Below are positions 18,188-27,668 of a DNA stretch of 64,000 bases, piece after piece. Within the stretch, counting starts at the first letter, position 1. Every line of letters starts with the position of its first letter. This DNA is from Psychromonas sp. MB-3u-54 (GTDB taxonomy: Bacteria; Pseudomonadota; Gammaproteobacteria; Enterobacterales; Psychromonadaceae): assembly GCF_002836415.1 (NCBI RefSeq), contig NZ_PJBP01000085.1:1-64000 (forward strand). Direction: 5' to 3'. The notes beneath the pieces were generated by a model. The model saw only the letters and a program-made list of their open reading frames with translations. It had not been told where the DNA came from and did no database searches. Position numbers and translations under genes: made by a program.

Positions 18188-19091
18188 TAAGCTCGGCTAA
18201 TTTTTTGATCTGTGCTGGTGAAACCCCGCAACATCCACCGACAATAGATGCACCCGCATTAATCCAGGATAATGCAAATTCATTGTATTTTTCCGGAGTA
18301 AGATCATCTCTTATGCCGGAGACGCCATTATCCTGATTCGCCTGGTGCAGTTCACCGATCGGAGGGAAATTATTCGCATATACGCCTAACTGAATCTGAT
18401 CTTCAATTCCTTTATCTAATAACGCCTGTTTAGCGGTGATAAGCGCGCTCTCCATCACTTCGACACAGCTGCAATTAAATAAAATCGCCGCAATATTTTG
18501 CCCTGCGATTTGGCTAACCGCATCATAAACCGATTCGCCTGAACGCAGGGCCGGCTCGGTGCTTATTTCATCTTTAACGGTAAAGGAAATCCAGGTAGGT
18601 TTACCGGTGACAAGGGTGCGTGCCTTGATCATGGCGGCTTCTGCGATAGAAGAGATGGTTTCAGCTAACCAAATATCCACATCAGCTTCCTGATTTTTTA
18701 TCAATAACTCAAGCAATGGCTTTGCTTGTTCCTCTGAAAATAGATCCGGCCGATAAGATCCTAACACCGGCGGAATACAACCCGCGACTAACACCTCAGG
18801 ATGATTCTTGACGCATTCTCGTGCTAATCTGGCGGCAAGCTTAATAAGGTCAGCCCCCTGCTTGTTAAAACGTTTCTCGCCAATATGAAAGGGCACTAAT
18901 GCGTAGGTATTAGTGGTAATAATCTCAGCCCCTGCCTCTATAAAGCTTTGATGTACTTGAGAGATAAAATGAGGGGATTCAATTAACGCTTGAGCTGACC
19001 ACTCAGGCTGCTGAAAAGGCGCACCAATGCGCTTAAGCTCACGGCCCATTCCACCATCAAGAATTATCGGTAATCTAAACTGCTTTTTCAT
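18183..19091 (-). CDS. mmuM: Homocysteine S-methyltransferase (MmuM-like)
   Basis: A 302-residue protein with the Pfam S-methyl_trans pattern. It shows ILDGGMGREL at the N-terminus, ITTNTYA near residue 60, LFNCSC near 206 (first zinc cysteine) and GGCCGVSP near the C-terminus (the paired zinc cysteines). It transfers a methyl group from S-methylmethionine or SAM to homocysteine to make methionine, in the cytoplasm. The length matches MmuM (310) rather than MetH. The gene is convergent with GST across the repeat array. The symbol is by family resemblance; the donor substrate is not proven. Confidence 0.85.
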   Translation of the reverse strand: MKKQFRLPIILDGGMGRELKRIGAPFQQPEWSAQALIESPHFISQVHQSFIEAGAEIITTNTYALVPFHIGEKRFNKQGADLIKLAARLARECVKNHPEVLVAGCIPPVLGSYRPDLFSEEQAKPLLELLIKNQEADVDIWLAETISSIAEAAMIKARTLVTGKPTWISFTVKDEISTEPALRSGESVYDAVSQIAGQNIAAILFNCSCVEVMESALITAKQALLDKGIEDQIQLGVYANNFPPIGELHQANQDNGVSGIRDDLTPEKYNEFALSWINAGASIVGGCCGVSPAQIKKLAELK

Positions 19092-19320
19092 CGTAATACT
19101 TTAATCTGTTATCCATAAAATAGGAGCAGAATAACCGTGCGCTTAGCGTAAAGCAAGCACCACACTTAGAACTTTCTGGGTCGTTTTGCGCCAGTAAGAA
19201 CTAATGGATGGAAAAAAATATTGCGTTGAATAGGTTCAATGGCGTCTGTCTTTACCCCCTTCTTCGCCATAGAAAGGTTTGAATTTTGGGCTTTCCAACT
19301 GGCTATCAGGATTCAAATAA

Positions 19321-19480
19321 GATGCCTATTTTCCTCAAAGCATTGGTAGTTGCCATCATTGCTGGTGGTATTATATTATGTATTAACTCATTTGGTGCTC
19401 TCTTTGGCAGATCAAATAACCACTTGATACCTTGGCTATTAACCTATTATGTTTATTTTAGGCAACCGCAGCAACCATAA
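19321..19480 (+). CDS. Small membrane protein, possibly NrtS-like
   Basis: A 52-residue protein starting MPIFLKALVVAIIAGGIILC. It has one strong membrane helix and ends LLTYYVYFRQPQQP. The N-terminal helix and the LLTY element resemble the small nitrate/nitrite transporter subunit NrtS, but the expected Pro-containing end (LTYxVPY) is missing. A one-base shift after TATGTT would give a different tail, so a frameshift is possible. An in-frame upstream start at 19286 has no ribosome binding site. It lies 16 bases before the cupin gene. Tentative. Confidence 0.4.
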
Positions 19481-19496
19481 AAATGGAGTAAAATAG

Positions 19497-20141
19497 ATGT
19501 TAAATATGAATTTTGACAAAAAAATTGCTATTCAAACCCAACTTCAATCTTGGGTTGCCAGTCCGCATGCTGGTGTTTGGCGTAAGCCTTTAGCCAGAGA
19601 AGACGCTGAAAGAGGTCATGCAACCAGCTTGGTTAAGTTTGATCCCGGCAGCAGTTTTAAAGAGCATGATCACCCTTTGGGTGAAGAAATACTGGTATTG
19701 TCAGGTACTTTTTCTGATCACACGGGTGATTATGATGCGGGCAGTTACTTTCGAAATCCTGAAGGATTTAAACACGCGCCTTTTAGCAAAGAAGGCTGTG
19801 TGCTGTTGGTGAAACTGCACCAGTTTCAAGCAGGTGATGATCAGCATGTTGTTATAAATACGCAAAAAACAGCTTGGTCACCGGGAATAGGGGGCTTGTC
19901 AGTTATGCCCCTTCACCACTATAAAGGAGAATCGACCGCGCTGGTTAAATGGCCTAAGGGAGAGCATTTTCAAAGGCACCGCCATTTTGGTGGCGAAGAA
20001 ATATTTGTTATCAGTGGCGAGTTTATTGATGAATATGGTCGTTATCCCCAAGGAACTTGGCTTCGCAGCCCACACTTAAGTGAGCACACTCCATATGTTG
20101 AACAAGAAACCGTTATATTGGTTAAAGTAGGGCACTTATAA
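19497..20141 (+). CDS. Two-cupin protein, ChrR-like
   Basis: A 214-residue protein with two tandem cupin domains. The first is SSFKEHDHPLGEEILVLSG (residues about 59-77) and the second EHFQRHRHFGGEEIFVISG (about 161-179). Both keep the metal-binding His-His-Glu pattern. It resembles the cupin part of ChrR-type anti-sigma factors, but no anti-sigma zinc domain is present at the N-terminus and no ECF sigma gene is adjacent. It may be a free-standing stress or oxygenase-like cupin. ATG 19497 and ATG 19506 are alternative starts, with GGAG upstream. Confidence 0.8.
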   Translation: MLNMNFDKKIAIQTQLQSWVASPHAGVWRKPLAREDAERGHATSLVKFDPGSSFKEHDHPLGEEILVLSGTFSDHTGDYDAGSYFRNPEGFKHAPFSKEGCVLLVKLHQFQAGDDQHVVINTQKTAWSPGIGGLSVMPLHHYKGESTALVKWPKGEHFQRHRHFGGEEIFVISGEFIDEYGRYPQGTWLRSPHLSEHTPYVEQETVILVKVGHL

Positions 20142-20807
20142 ACGGTGATACCAAACTGCTAGCATTAGGTTGGATCGCTGCACGGGAAGTTAGCGAACGG
20201 GAATTTTTTGATAATGGACAAACTGTGCTCGAAGATCATGTCTGGGCACAGGTATCTTTGCTGCGCAGACTAGTTTGCAGAAAAATTTATTGTTTCTCTG
20301 CAAGCCCACTGATTATTGGTATCAGGGCTGGCTTTTATAAAACTTTTACCGGCGAAGGTTTGTAAGACCATCTTTTCAGCTTCCTCGACAAGTTCTACAT
20401 AAGGCGATAGTTCAGCAAAATATGGCCGCCTTGAGTATGGTTTTTCACAAGCGCTCACAACGATTTTTTGCTTGCGTTTAGTTGTAAGCGCAGAGGCGTT
20501 TTAGCCGAATTTTAACTATTACCACAGGACGCTAATAGGATAGCTATAAGTATAAATCTGCTAGAAGGGGGGGGGTATTTTTTCATCTTTCACTATCAGC
20601 AATTTCTCATTTTAGGCATAGAGTGTAGTAATTTTAAGCAAAAACGTTCATAATTATCCTGAACAAATTTTGCATAATCCCCAATATAAATGATTAAATT
20701 TATACAGATCTTCTTGATGATATATTTAAGGAAATTTCACTTAAAGTTTGTGATTTTTTGCAATGGATTGATTTTTCTTTTTTCATAAAATGGGGAATAC
20801 CTGTCCA
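20142..20807. other. Intergenic region with unrecognised open fragments
   Basis: No supported gene. A forward frame without ATG stays open from about 20145 to 20364 (containing ALGWIAAREVSEREFFDNG), and a reverse frame is open over 20270-20500. These could be pieces of a decayed gene, but I do not recognise either. The rest (20500-20800) is AT-rich and contains a run of nine G residues near 20567. Confidence 0.5.
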
Positions 20808-22632
20808 ATGCCTTATCATAACAATCCTAAAAAACCAGTCTGTCAAAGATTAACATTCCTATTTATACCTTTGCTGGCATTGTTATTAATCTTAACTATT
20901 GTCTTGCTAAATCAACGGTTAACTTAAAGCAAGTGATGCAGGGAGAAAGCTCTGCTTTAAGTATGTATTATTTAGAGGATTCGGAAAAAACTTATAACAT
21001 TGATCAAGTACAATCAGCCCCCTTATTCTCAAAATTTCAGCCCCTGCCCGATGGAAAAAGTGGTTTTGGCATCAGTACCTCAGATTACTGGCTTAAAATG
21101 ACAGTTAGAAATACGGAAGACACTGATTTGTTATGGTTGCTGGAGTCAGTTCATCAGCAATGGGATTATGTGAACGTATATATTAACGGAGAAAAGAAGT
21201 TTTATGGCGGAGATCATCTGCCCTTTACACAACGTGCTTTTGCATTCGAAAGCAATGTCTTTGAAATAATTACCCCTGCAAAGGCAGAACAACAATTATT
21301 GATTCATTTTTCTTATGAACAAGCAGGCCAAGCTGAAACACAGATTAGACTATGGACAGTAAATGAATATAGTCAGTATTATGCAAACCGATATTTTATT
21401 ATCGGCGCCATGTTCGGTTTAGGCATTATACTGTTTTTTTATAATCTATTTATTGGCTATTCGACTCGCTTTGCCGAATTTTTTTGGTATAGCGCATACC
21501 TTATTAGCGCACTGCTGGCTTTATTGACTGGCACAGGATTTGGCTATCGCTACCTGTGGTCAAATTCAAACTGGTTTAGTGATTTTTCTCCTGTTTTTTT
21601 CACCGCCTTCGTGATGATAATGGCAACTCAGTTTACCCGCTCATTTTTAAATACCGCGACTGAATCAGTGATTATCGACAGGCTCTTACAATTAATATTT
21701 GTTGCAGCCGGACTTTCCATTTTTTTCAGCTTGATAGGTTATCGTGACTATGCCGTTATTTTAGATCTCCTTAACATGTTACTTTCCGTTTTTTTCCCCG
21801 TTATCGGTTGGATCATCTATTTAAAAGGCAGGTTATATGCTCGCTTTTATATTTTAGGATGGACTATTTGGTCTCTGGGTCTGATTTTAGGCGTGTTACA
21901 GCATATCGGCATGATGCCAGTAAGCCTATACTCTGATCTATTCACTGGACTGTGTTTTTCTATTGAAGCCGCTCTTCTCTCTTTCGCTCTGCAGACCGTT
22001 TTAATCAACTCAAGAAAGAAAAAGAAGAAATTGAATTAATTCATATTGAGCATCTAGAAAAAGATCAGCAACTACTGGAACAACTTGTCAGCGTGCGTAC
22101 CGAAGAACTGGAGCAAGCCAGAGATCGAGCCGAGTTATTAGCACGAACCGACAGCCTCACTAAGATGTTAAATCGTCGCGCCTTTTTTGAGTGTGGTTCA
22201 ATAGAAATTGAACGCAGTTTACGCTATCAATCATCACTGGCTGTTATGATGATTGATCTCGATCACTTCAAGTCCATCAATGATCAATATGGTCATGCAG
22301 CAGGTGATACTACTCTGTTATCAGTTGCTAATACATTAAAAGCGATGATGCGCAATGTGGATATCATGGGACGGATAGGGGGAGATGAGTTTGCGGTAAT
22401 CATGCCCCATACTGATCTGAAAATGGCAATTGAACTAGCGCAACGCCTTAGATTAGGCATAGAAAAAATAGATATAATTATTGATGACCAGCCACTAAAT
22501 ATCACCGCGTGTTTTGGTGTCACTCGTCTAGACGTAAAAAACGAATCATTGGATGAAGCATTAAAACGAGACGATAAGGCACTTTATCTGGCAAAAGAAA
22601 ATGGCCGCAATCGGGTTGCACAGCTTATTTAA
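20808..22632 (+). pseudogene. 7TM-DISM diguanylate cyclase, frameshifted
   Basis: This looks like one gene split by frameshifts. An extracellular 7TMR-DISMED2-type sensor domain and seven membrane helices (7TM_DISM) occupy 20933-21990. A GGDEF domain occupies 22093-22632, with intact GRIGGDEF and an inhibitory RxxD site five residues before it (RNVD). At about 21990 the sensor frame runs into a lysine-rich end, while the next frame continues as ADRFNQLKKEKEEI, the normal linker. One missing base near GCTCT-GCAG explains it. A second shift near 20900 separates the likely signal sequence starting at ATG 20808. If not sequencing errors, the cyclase is inactive. The catalytic domain itself is undamaged. 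Confidence 0.8.
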
Positions 22633-23012
22633 TTAAAAATTAATGGGTGCTTTTGCTTCTGACTCACTCGTTTTCCTTTATTCATAACATACGCCTATCA
22701 CTGAGTTACCGTAATAATAGGTAAGCGTCTTTATTCAACAAAATAATTGCTAGCAGTGAACTGTAGTGGGTTAGCAAATAAAAAGGCCTAACCCTCCATG
22801 ACGCTATTTTTAACGCGTCGATTATAACGTCAAGTCGTTGCATATAGAGATTTTTACGAGACAATTTTTTGTTTTTTCGAGCTGTCATTTGATTTTTCTG
22901 CTTTGCTTCGAGAATTTGCTGTCGTGGTGATTTTAAAGCTGTTAGAAATTACCTCGTTAATAATGACGTTGTTAACGAAAATGTGTATTACGACAGCTTA
23001 AATTCTCATTCC
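22633..23012. other. Intergenic, no gene seen
   Basis: This AT-rich spacer lies between the ends of two convergent c-di-GMP genes. I see no convincing terminator, repeat or conserved short frame; a few short runs such as AACGTTGTTAACG give weak symmetry. Confidence 0.5.
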
Positions 23013-24743
23013 TTATAATGGGCTACAATCTGTATTCACAAATTTTAGGGCGGCGGGGGCGGATGCTGGCTTGGAGAAGAGATAGCCCTGCAATAGATTA
23101 ACGCCTATTGCCAGCATCGCTTCGCTCATTTCCTGGGTTTCAATTCCTTCTGCAACGACTTCAATATCCTTATTCTGGCAAAGTTGGATCAGGAAGACAA
23201 GGTAGGCCCTGGCTTCTGTGGTCATCATCGACTGATTGACCACTTGACGATCGATTTTTAGTTGCGTAAAAGGCAGAGTAAAAAAATTATTCAGTGATGA
23301 ATATCCGCTGCCAAAATCATCCATAGAGATAGAAAATCCCTTATCTCTTAATCTTGTTATCTGCTCTTTTGCGAAGTGATTGGAGTCCAACAACAGCGAT
23401 TCCGTGATCTCAAGAACGATATCGCTGTTATTAAGCATAAATTGACTGACAATAGAAAGTACCCGATCGACAAAATCATGTTGTAGTAACTGTATCCCTG
23501 AAATATTAATGGCTATTTTTACCCGGCGGTCGTTGACTTGATGATAGTGGCAAATAAAAGTGCAGGCCTGTTCGATCACAAAGTAACCAATGTCAATGAT
23601 ATTTAGATTTTGCTCGGCTGCAGGGATGAATTCATCCGGCATGATTTCGCCAAAAATAGGGCTTTCCCAACGAATAAGTGCCTCGAAACTATCCACGTTT
23701 TTCGTCTGAGACTGTATGAGTGGCTGAAACTTCAATAGGAATTCATTATTGTGAAGAGCTGATTTCATAGCTGTTTTTATATAAAGTTTCTTTTTTACAA
23801 TATGTTTAATTTGCTCATTAAAAAAAGCAAATTTCTGTTCGGTGTGTTCGTGCGCATATATCATGGTCAGTTTGACCTGATGCAGAAGTGTTTTTTCGCA
23901 TTCAGCGCTTGATGGCAACATACAAATGCCCACACTCAAATTTGGTATATCGTTATTCTGAAGGTCTTTGCCAGTATTTTTAAATATTGCCAGCAACTGC
24001 TCAATCGACTTTTCTATCTGCTCTGAAGTAACCGGATTAGTTATTCTGATCACAAATTCACTCGATTTTTGGCGATAAAATTGACCATCACCAACAAATA
24101 GCTGCTCAAGACAAGTTAATAATTTTCGCACTATTTTATGCCCGGCATGAGCGCCATAAGAATCAATATAGACATTAAAGTTCATCAATTTGATAAATAA
24201 CAGGGCACCGACTGGTCGGCTAACATTACCCTTTAAATCCTGAAGTAACTTGTGCGCATTCATCAAACCTGTATTGGGATCTATATAGGCGGTTTGATAG
24301 AGTCGGTGTTGATTTTCTTTTTCTTCGGTCACATCTTTATGCGAACCGGCCATATAAATAAAGCTACCATCGGGATCAAATCGAGAGGTTCCCTTAGCCG
24401 CTATCCATCGATATTCGCCAACTTTATTCTTTACGCGATATTCACTATCAACAACAGTGGTCATATTGTCGTTTTTTTGTTCTACCTTTTGAGTAAAGAG
24501 ATGAACATCATCGGGATGAACAAGTGAAGTCCACTCCTTCAGGTTGGCGCCTTCGGTACTGACAGCAAAGGCGTTATAGAAACTGCGATTTAAAAAATCA
24601 ATCTGAAAATCCGGCCCCATTCCCCACAGCCCTTCGTGAGAAGCTTCGAAAATATCCATAAAACGCTTTAAAGTTTCTTCTTTCAACACAGATAGTTGTT
24701 TCAAATTACCCCCCTGATTTTTTGTAATATTGACTGAGTCCAT
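23013..24743 (-). CDS. PAS-GGDEF-EAL protein, probable c-di-GMP phosphodiesterase
   Basis: 576 residues. A PAS domain with PAC (about 25-145; FDPDGSFIYMAGSHKDVTEE) is followed by a degenerate GGDEF domain (about 155-300), in which the signature is KSSEF, so cyclase activity is unlikely. The EAL domain (about 325-570) keeps SFEALIRW, the DDFGSGYSSL loop and VVAEGIET, consistent with active hydrolysis of c-di-GMP. There is no membrane segment or signal peptide, so it is probably cytoplasmic. It is convergent with the broken 7TM cyclase gene. The GGDEF relic may serve as a GTP-sensing regulatory domain, as known in similar enzymes. Confidence 0.9.
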   Translation of the reverse strand: MDSVNITKNQGGNLKQLSVLKEETLKRFMDIFEASHEGLWGMGPDFQIDFLNRSFYNAFAVSTEGANLKEWTSLVHPDDVHLFTQKVEQKNDNMTTVVDSEYRVKNKVGEYRWIAAKGTSRFDPDGSFIYMAGSHKDVTEEKENQHRLYQTAYIDPNTGLMNAHKLLQDLKGNVSRPVGALLFIKLMNFNVYIDSYGAHAGHKIVRKLLTCLEQLFVGDGQFYRQKSSEFVIRITNPVTSEQIEKSIEQLLAIFKNTGKDLQNNDIPNLSVGICMLPSSAECEKTLLHQVKLTMIYAHEHTEQKFAFFNEQIKHIVKKKLYIKTAMKSALHNNEFLLKFQPLIQSQTKNVDSFEALIRWESPIFGEIMPDEFIPAAEQNLNIIDIGYFVIEQACTFICHYHQVNDRRVKIAINISGIQLLQHDFVDRVLSIVSQFMLNNSDIVLEITESLLLDSNHFAKEQITRLRDKGFSISMDDFGSGYSSLNNFFTLPFTQLKIDRQVVNQSMMTTEARAYLVFLIQLCQNKDIEVVAEGIETQEMSEAMLAIGVNLLQGYLFSKPASAPAALKFVNTDCSPL

Positions 24744-25934
24744 TGGGTCTTACTGAAAAAACCGCCTAAATATTGCCTGTTTCCTATAACACTCAGCCAA
24801 ATAGAATTATCCGATATTCCGGTCAAGGTATAGCGAATTGCTTGAATAAAATTTATTTTTCATTTTCAGTGCCACAAAAATAAGATTGTTATTTGCATCA
24901 GTTGGTTATAGGTGCGGAATATGGGATATGTTAAAAATACATTCATTCCTGAGCTTATAGGTTGTATCTTTAAATATGTCACCCGGTAACGTTTTTATAG
25001 CGTTAGCTTTCTATGGTTTGAACATGCGCCTTAAATTAAAGCGTGATATTACCGAGACCGGATTTTTTGTCAATGGATAATTCCCTAATGATAACAAGGG
25101 CGACCGCGTTTTTAAAGAAACCACCTCGAACTGTTGTTTTTGTATTTTCTTTTTGCTATTGCTGCTGTGTTTTTCTTTGCTGCGCTGGGAGTCTTCTTTA
25201 GAAGTCGGGAATGGCGTTGAGCTATGCACTTATTGAACTATTTCGGCCCAAACGTGTTAAAAATCTGTTACTTGACTACTTCAATAAGCCGTTTTGTTCA
25301 TTATACCATATTCATTGGAAGGCTTAATTCAGCAAACTTAGCATTTTCAACCACCATTTTTATAGTTTGACTTTAAACATACTCTCGAGATTTTCGGGTT
25401 GTGACTATCAAGTCCACAATGATCGACGGTGCTTCTGTTTGGGAATTGTGTCTCTTTGCATTCAGGATACCGCCGTTAATGATCGATTTGAAGCATCTGC
25501 CGCGCACGCTTATGTGTTATTCAGATGAGAGTGATTTCCATGAATGTTTATTGTCTGGTTGTAATTTTAAATGGCTGCGCGCATAAAAACAGGAACTTCA
25601 TGTAAAAATTAAGTCTATTTATTATAATTTTTTCCACGCTCATTAGCTGAAGATACTTAAAATTCAGAATGTCTTCTACAACTACCTGGACCTGCACTAT
25701 TAATCATCTTAACACTTGTTTTTTTTATAGTTATATTTAGGAATGTAACTATTAAAAATGTGAATACGGTAAGAAAGTACTAATAAAAGTGTACTTGCAC
25801 ATGCCTTTCTGTATTACATATGTTTTATAAAATAATGATCAACATATGACTTTTGCTGTTAATTTGTACGCTTTTCTGTTTAAATACGCTCGAATTTAAT
25901 CAATCCTGTTATTTCTATTCAGTTGTTTAAATAT
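24744..25934. other. Long AT-rich intergenic region with a dispersed repeat copy
   Basis: About 1.2 kb without a supported gene. Positions 24978-25155 match 28261-28437 in the same orientation. A 61-codon frame at 25401-25586 and a reverse frame at 25011-25229 have no recognisable family or ribosome binding site and are not called. The remainder looks like decayed sequence. Confidence 0.6.
24978..25155 (+). repeat. Dispersed direct repeat, copy A
   Basis: It shares long matches with copy B at 28261-28437, for example TCACCC-TTAACG/GTAACG, then TTTTATAG-GTTAG-TTTCTATGG, GCGTGATATTAC and GATAACAAGG. The two copies are in the same orientation and about 3.28 kb apart, bracketing the riboswitch and the secreted FN3 protein gene. 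It is probably the relic of a mobile element. Confidence 0.75.
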
Positions 25935-25939
25935 TGTAG

Positions 25940-26040
25940 CTGGAAAAAAGCAAATTAAGGGAAACCTTAATACGCAAAACCACCGGCCTGTTGACTGGCT
26001 ATTTAGTCTATGGCAGCGGAGTTACCAAGGCGATAATACT
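25940..26040 (+). ncRNA. Cyclic di-GMP-I (GEMM) riboswitch
   Basis: The segment shows the GEMM-I core in order: GCAAA (25950-25954), the first hairpin TTAAGG-GAAA-CCTTAA with a GNRA tetraloop (25955-25970), ACGCAAAACCACCGGCC (25972-25988), a variable arm, and then the closing element GCAGCGGAGTTACC (about 26013-26026). These are the conserved ligand-binding and tetraloop-receptor parts of c-di-GMP-I aptamers. It lies about 65 bases before the start of the secreted protein gene. Whether c-di-GMP turns expression on or off cannot be judged; no clear terminator lies between aptamer and start. Confidence 0.85.
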
Positions 26041-26103
26041 TCTTATCATCCCTTCTAATTTGCAAATTATAAATAACTGCTTGATCACTTTTGTGGAGAC
26101 AAA

Positions 26104-27618
26104 ATGAGTCAGCTAGTCAATTTAATTTATAACCGCCTAATTGTAATTTTCTTATTAGTTATCAGTCCTACTGTACTATCTGCAAGTTTACATATTACTT
26201 GGGATGATAACTCATCAAATGAAGATGGTTTTTTAGTCGAAAAACGCCTTTTAGGCGATGATAAGATGCAAAATATTACGATATTACCCGTTAATAGCCA
26301 AGAATATAATGATTTAGATCTTGTTAGCAATGAGACATATTGCTATCGCATTACAGCATTTAATGAAGCTGGAAGGGCAAATTCTAACGAATTATGTTAT
26401 CAAGTGCCGACTGATTTTATTCCAGATGAAGACACTGCTACTGATCAGGTGACAGCGACTGATCAGGGTACTGTTACTGATCAGGATACTGTTATTGATC
26501 AGGATACTGTTACTGATCAGGATACTGTTACTGAACAGGGTACTAGTTCAGCTAATTTTACCGGGAAGGTTGTTCTATCGCATGAGATTATTGCACAATC
26601 AGATGATCTTGAGATTGGTGAAAAGAAACTTTATTCCTTTAAAAGTGATATTACATATAATCAGGAATATACCAGAGACACGCTTGATAACAGCAGCCTT
26701 ACGGCTAATGTTGGTGAAATAAGGTATTCAGATAAAGATCATTTTAGCTTTCAAAATCAAGGGGTTGAAATTGACAGTGGCTATGCGAGTATGGAATTTA
26801 ACAGCGATAATAGCCTATCATTTGTTTTACAGGGTACGGGCAATGAACAAACTGCGCGTTTGTATATGCAAGCAGGTGCATGGTCTGACGAGCAATCTAA
26901 TATTATTGTAACAGCGGGTGATCAGATTGAGGTTATTACGCTTCCCTATGGTTATGCTTGGCATTCCTTTACCGTTGATATTGTTTTTGATGGCACAGTG
27001 CCTGTCCATATAGCGACAGAGTCCGATCGTTCCGGTTACAGCACAGTTATGTTTGCTGGCATTGTTTTTGATGAAGAAAATTTAGAAACAAATGCGCCTG
27101 TTGCCTCTTCTGTTTTTAACTATGCAGCTTTTGTTGATATAGATACAAATTTTGGTGCAATAATTGATACTACAGATGTCACTTTTTATACTGCAAACTC
27201 GATTAAGGGCAATGAAGAACTCTCTAATGCTTCTCTGCAAAATTTCTCTTTTTATGGTGAACAAAAATACCGTGATGGCACGTATTCTTTTATTAATGAT
27301 AGAACTGAAATAAATTCAGGTTATCAAAGCATGTCTTGGAAGGAGGCTAACGGTGCTAAAATTAAACTTGAAAGTGCTAGTCAACAGATAAATACTGCTT
27401 CTGTCTATTTTATTGCAGCAGTTTGGACCGATGATGCCGCATTTGTTGAGCTTGTTATCAACGGTGAAAGTGAATTTATTGAGGTGCCTTCAGGTTATGG
27501 ATGGCATTTTATGAAAGTTGATATTGAATTTGAAGGCATCGTCGATATAGATATCCATCCGGTGGGTGAATTAGGAGGCTACAGTGGCTTCGGTGTTGCA
27601 GGGGTAACAATACAATAA
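26104..27618 (+). CDS. Secreted FN3 protein with a duplicated C-terminal domain
   Basis: 504 residues. A Sec signal (about 1-27) is followed by an FN3-like domain (LHITWDDNSSNEDGFLVEKR to ELCYQVP, about 28-102). A Thr/Asp/Gln-rich linker comes next, with seven copies of a D-T-x-T-D-Q unit (about 108-149). Two homologous domains of about 170 residues follow; the first ends VMFAGIVFDEE and the second FGVAGVTIQ, with shared motifs INSGYQSMSW / IDSGYASMEF and GYGWHFMKVDIEFEG / GYAWHSFTVDIVFDG. It looks like a surface adhesin or matrix protein. GGAG precedes the ATG. Expression is probably governed by the upstream c-di-GMP riboswitch. The repeated domain family is not recognised. Confidence 0.85.
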   Translation: MSQLVNLIYNRLIVIFLLVISPTVLSASLHITWDDNSSNEDGFLVEKRLLGDDKMQNITILPVNSQEYNDLDLVSNETYCYRITAFNEAGRANSNELCYQVPTDFIPDEDTATDQVTATDQGTVTDQDTVIDQDTVTDQDTVTEQGTSSANFTGKVVLSHEIIAQSDDLEIGEKKLYSFKSDITYNQEYTRDTLDNSSLTANVGEIRYSDKDHFSFQNQGVEIDSGYASMEFNSDNSLSFVLQGTGNEQTARLYMQAGAWSDEQSNIIVTAGDQIEVITLPYGYAWHSFTVDIVFDGTVPVHIATESDRSGYSTVMFAGIVFDEENLETNAPVASSVFNYAAFVDIDTNFGAIIDTTDVTFYTANSIKGNEELSNASLQNFSFYGEQKYRDGTYSFINDRTEINSGYQSMSWKEANGAKIKLESASQQINTASVYFIAAVWTDDAAFVELVINGESEFIEVPSGYGWHFMKVDIEFEGIVDIDIHPVGELGGYSGFGVAGVTIQ

Positions 27619-27637
27619 AGCGCTTTGGTTATAATAG

Positions 27638-27668
27638 GGAATAAGCAAAGACTTATTCCTTATTTTTA
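27638..27668 (+). terminator. Rho-independent terminator after the FN3 protein gene
   Basis: The stem GGAATAAG (27638-27645) pairs with CTTATTCC (27652-27659) across a six-base loop and is followed by TTATTTTT. It lies 20 bases after the stop codon. Confidence 0.8.

Noticed and set aside
19497-20141. Complete ChrR anti-sigma factor
   Set aside because: Two cupin domains are clear, but the N-terminal zinc-binding anti-sigma domain and an adjacent ECF sigma gene are both missing.
25401-25586. 61-residue frame in the intergenic region
   Set aside because: There is no ribosome binding site, signal peptide or recognised similarity. The surrounding DNA appears decayed.
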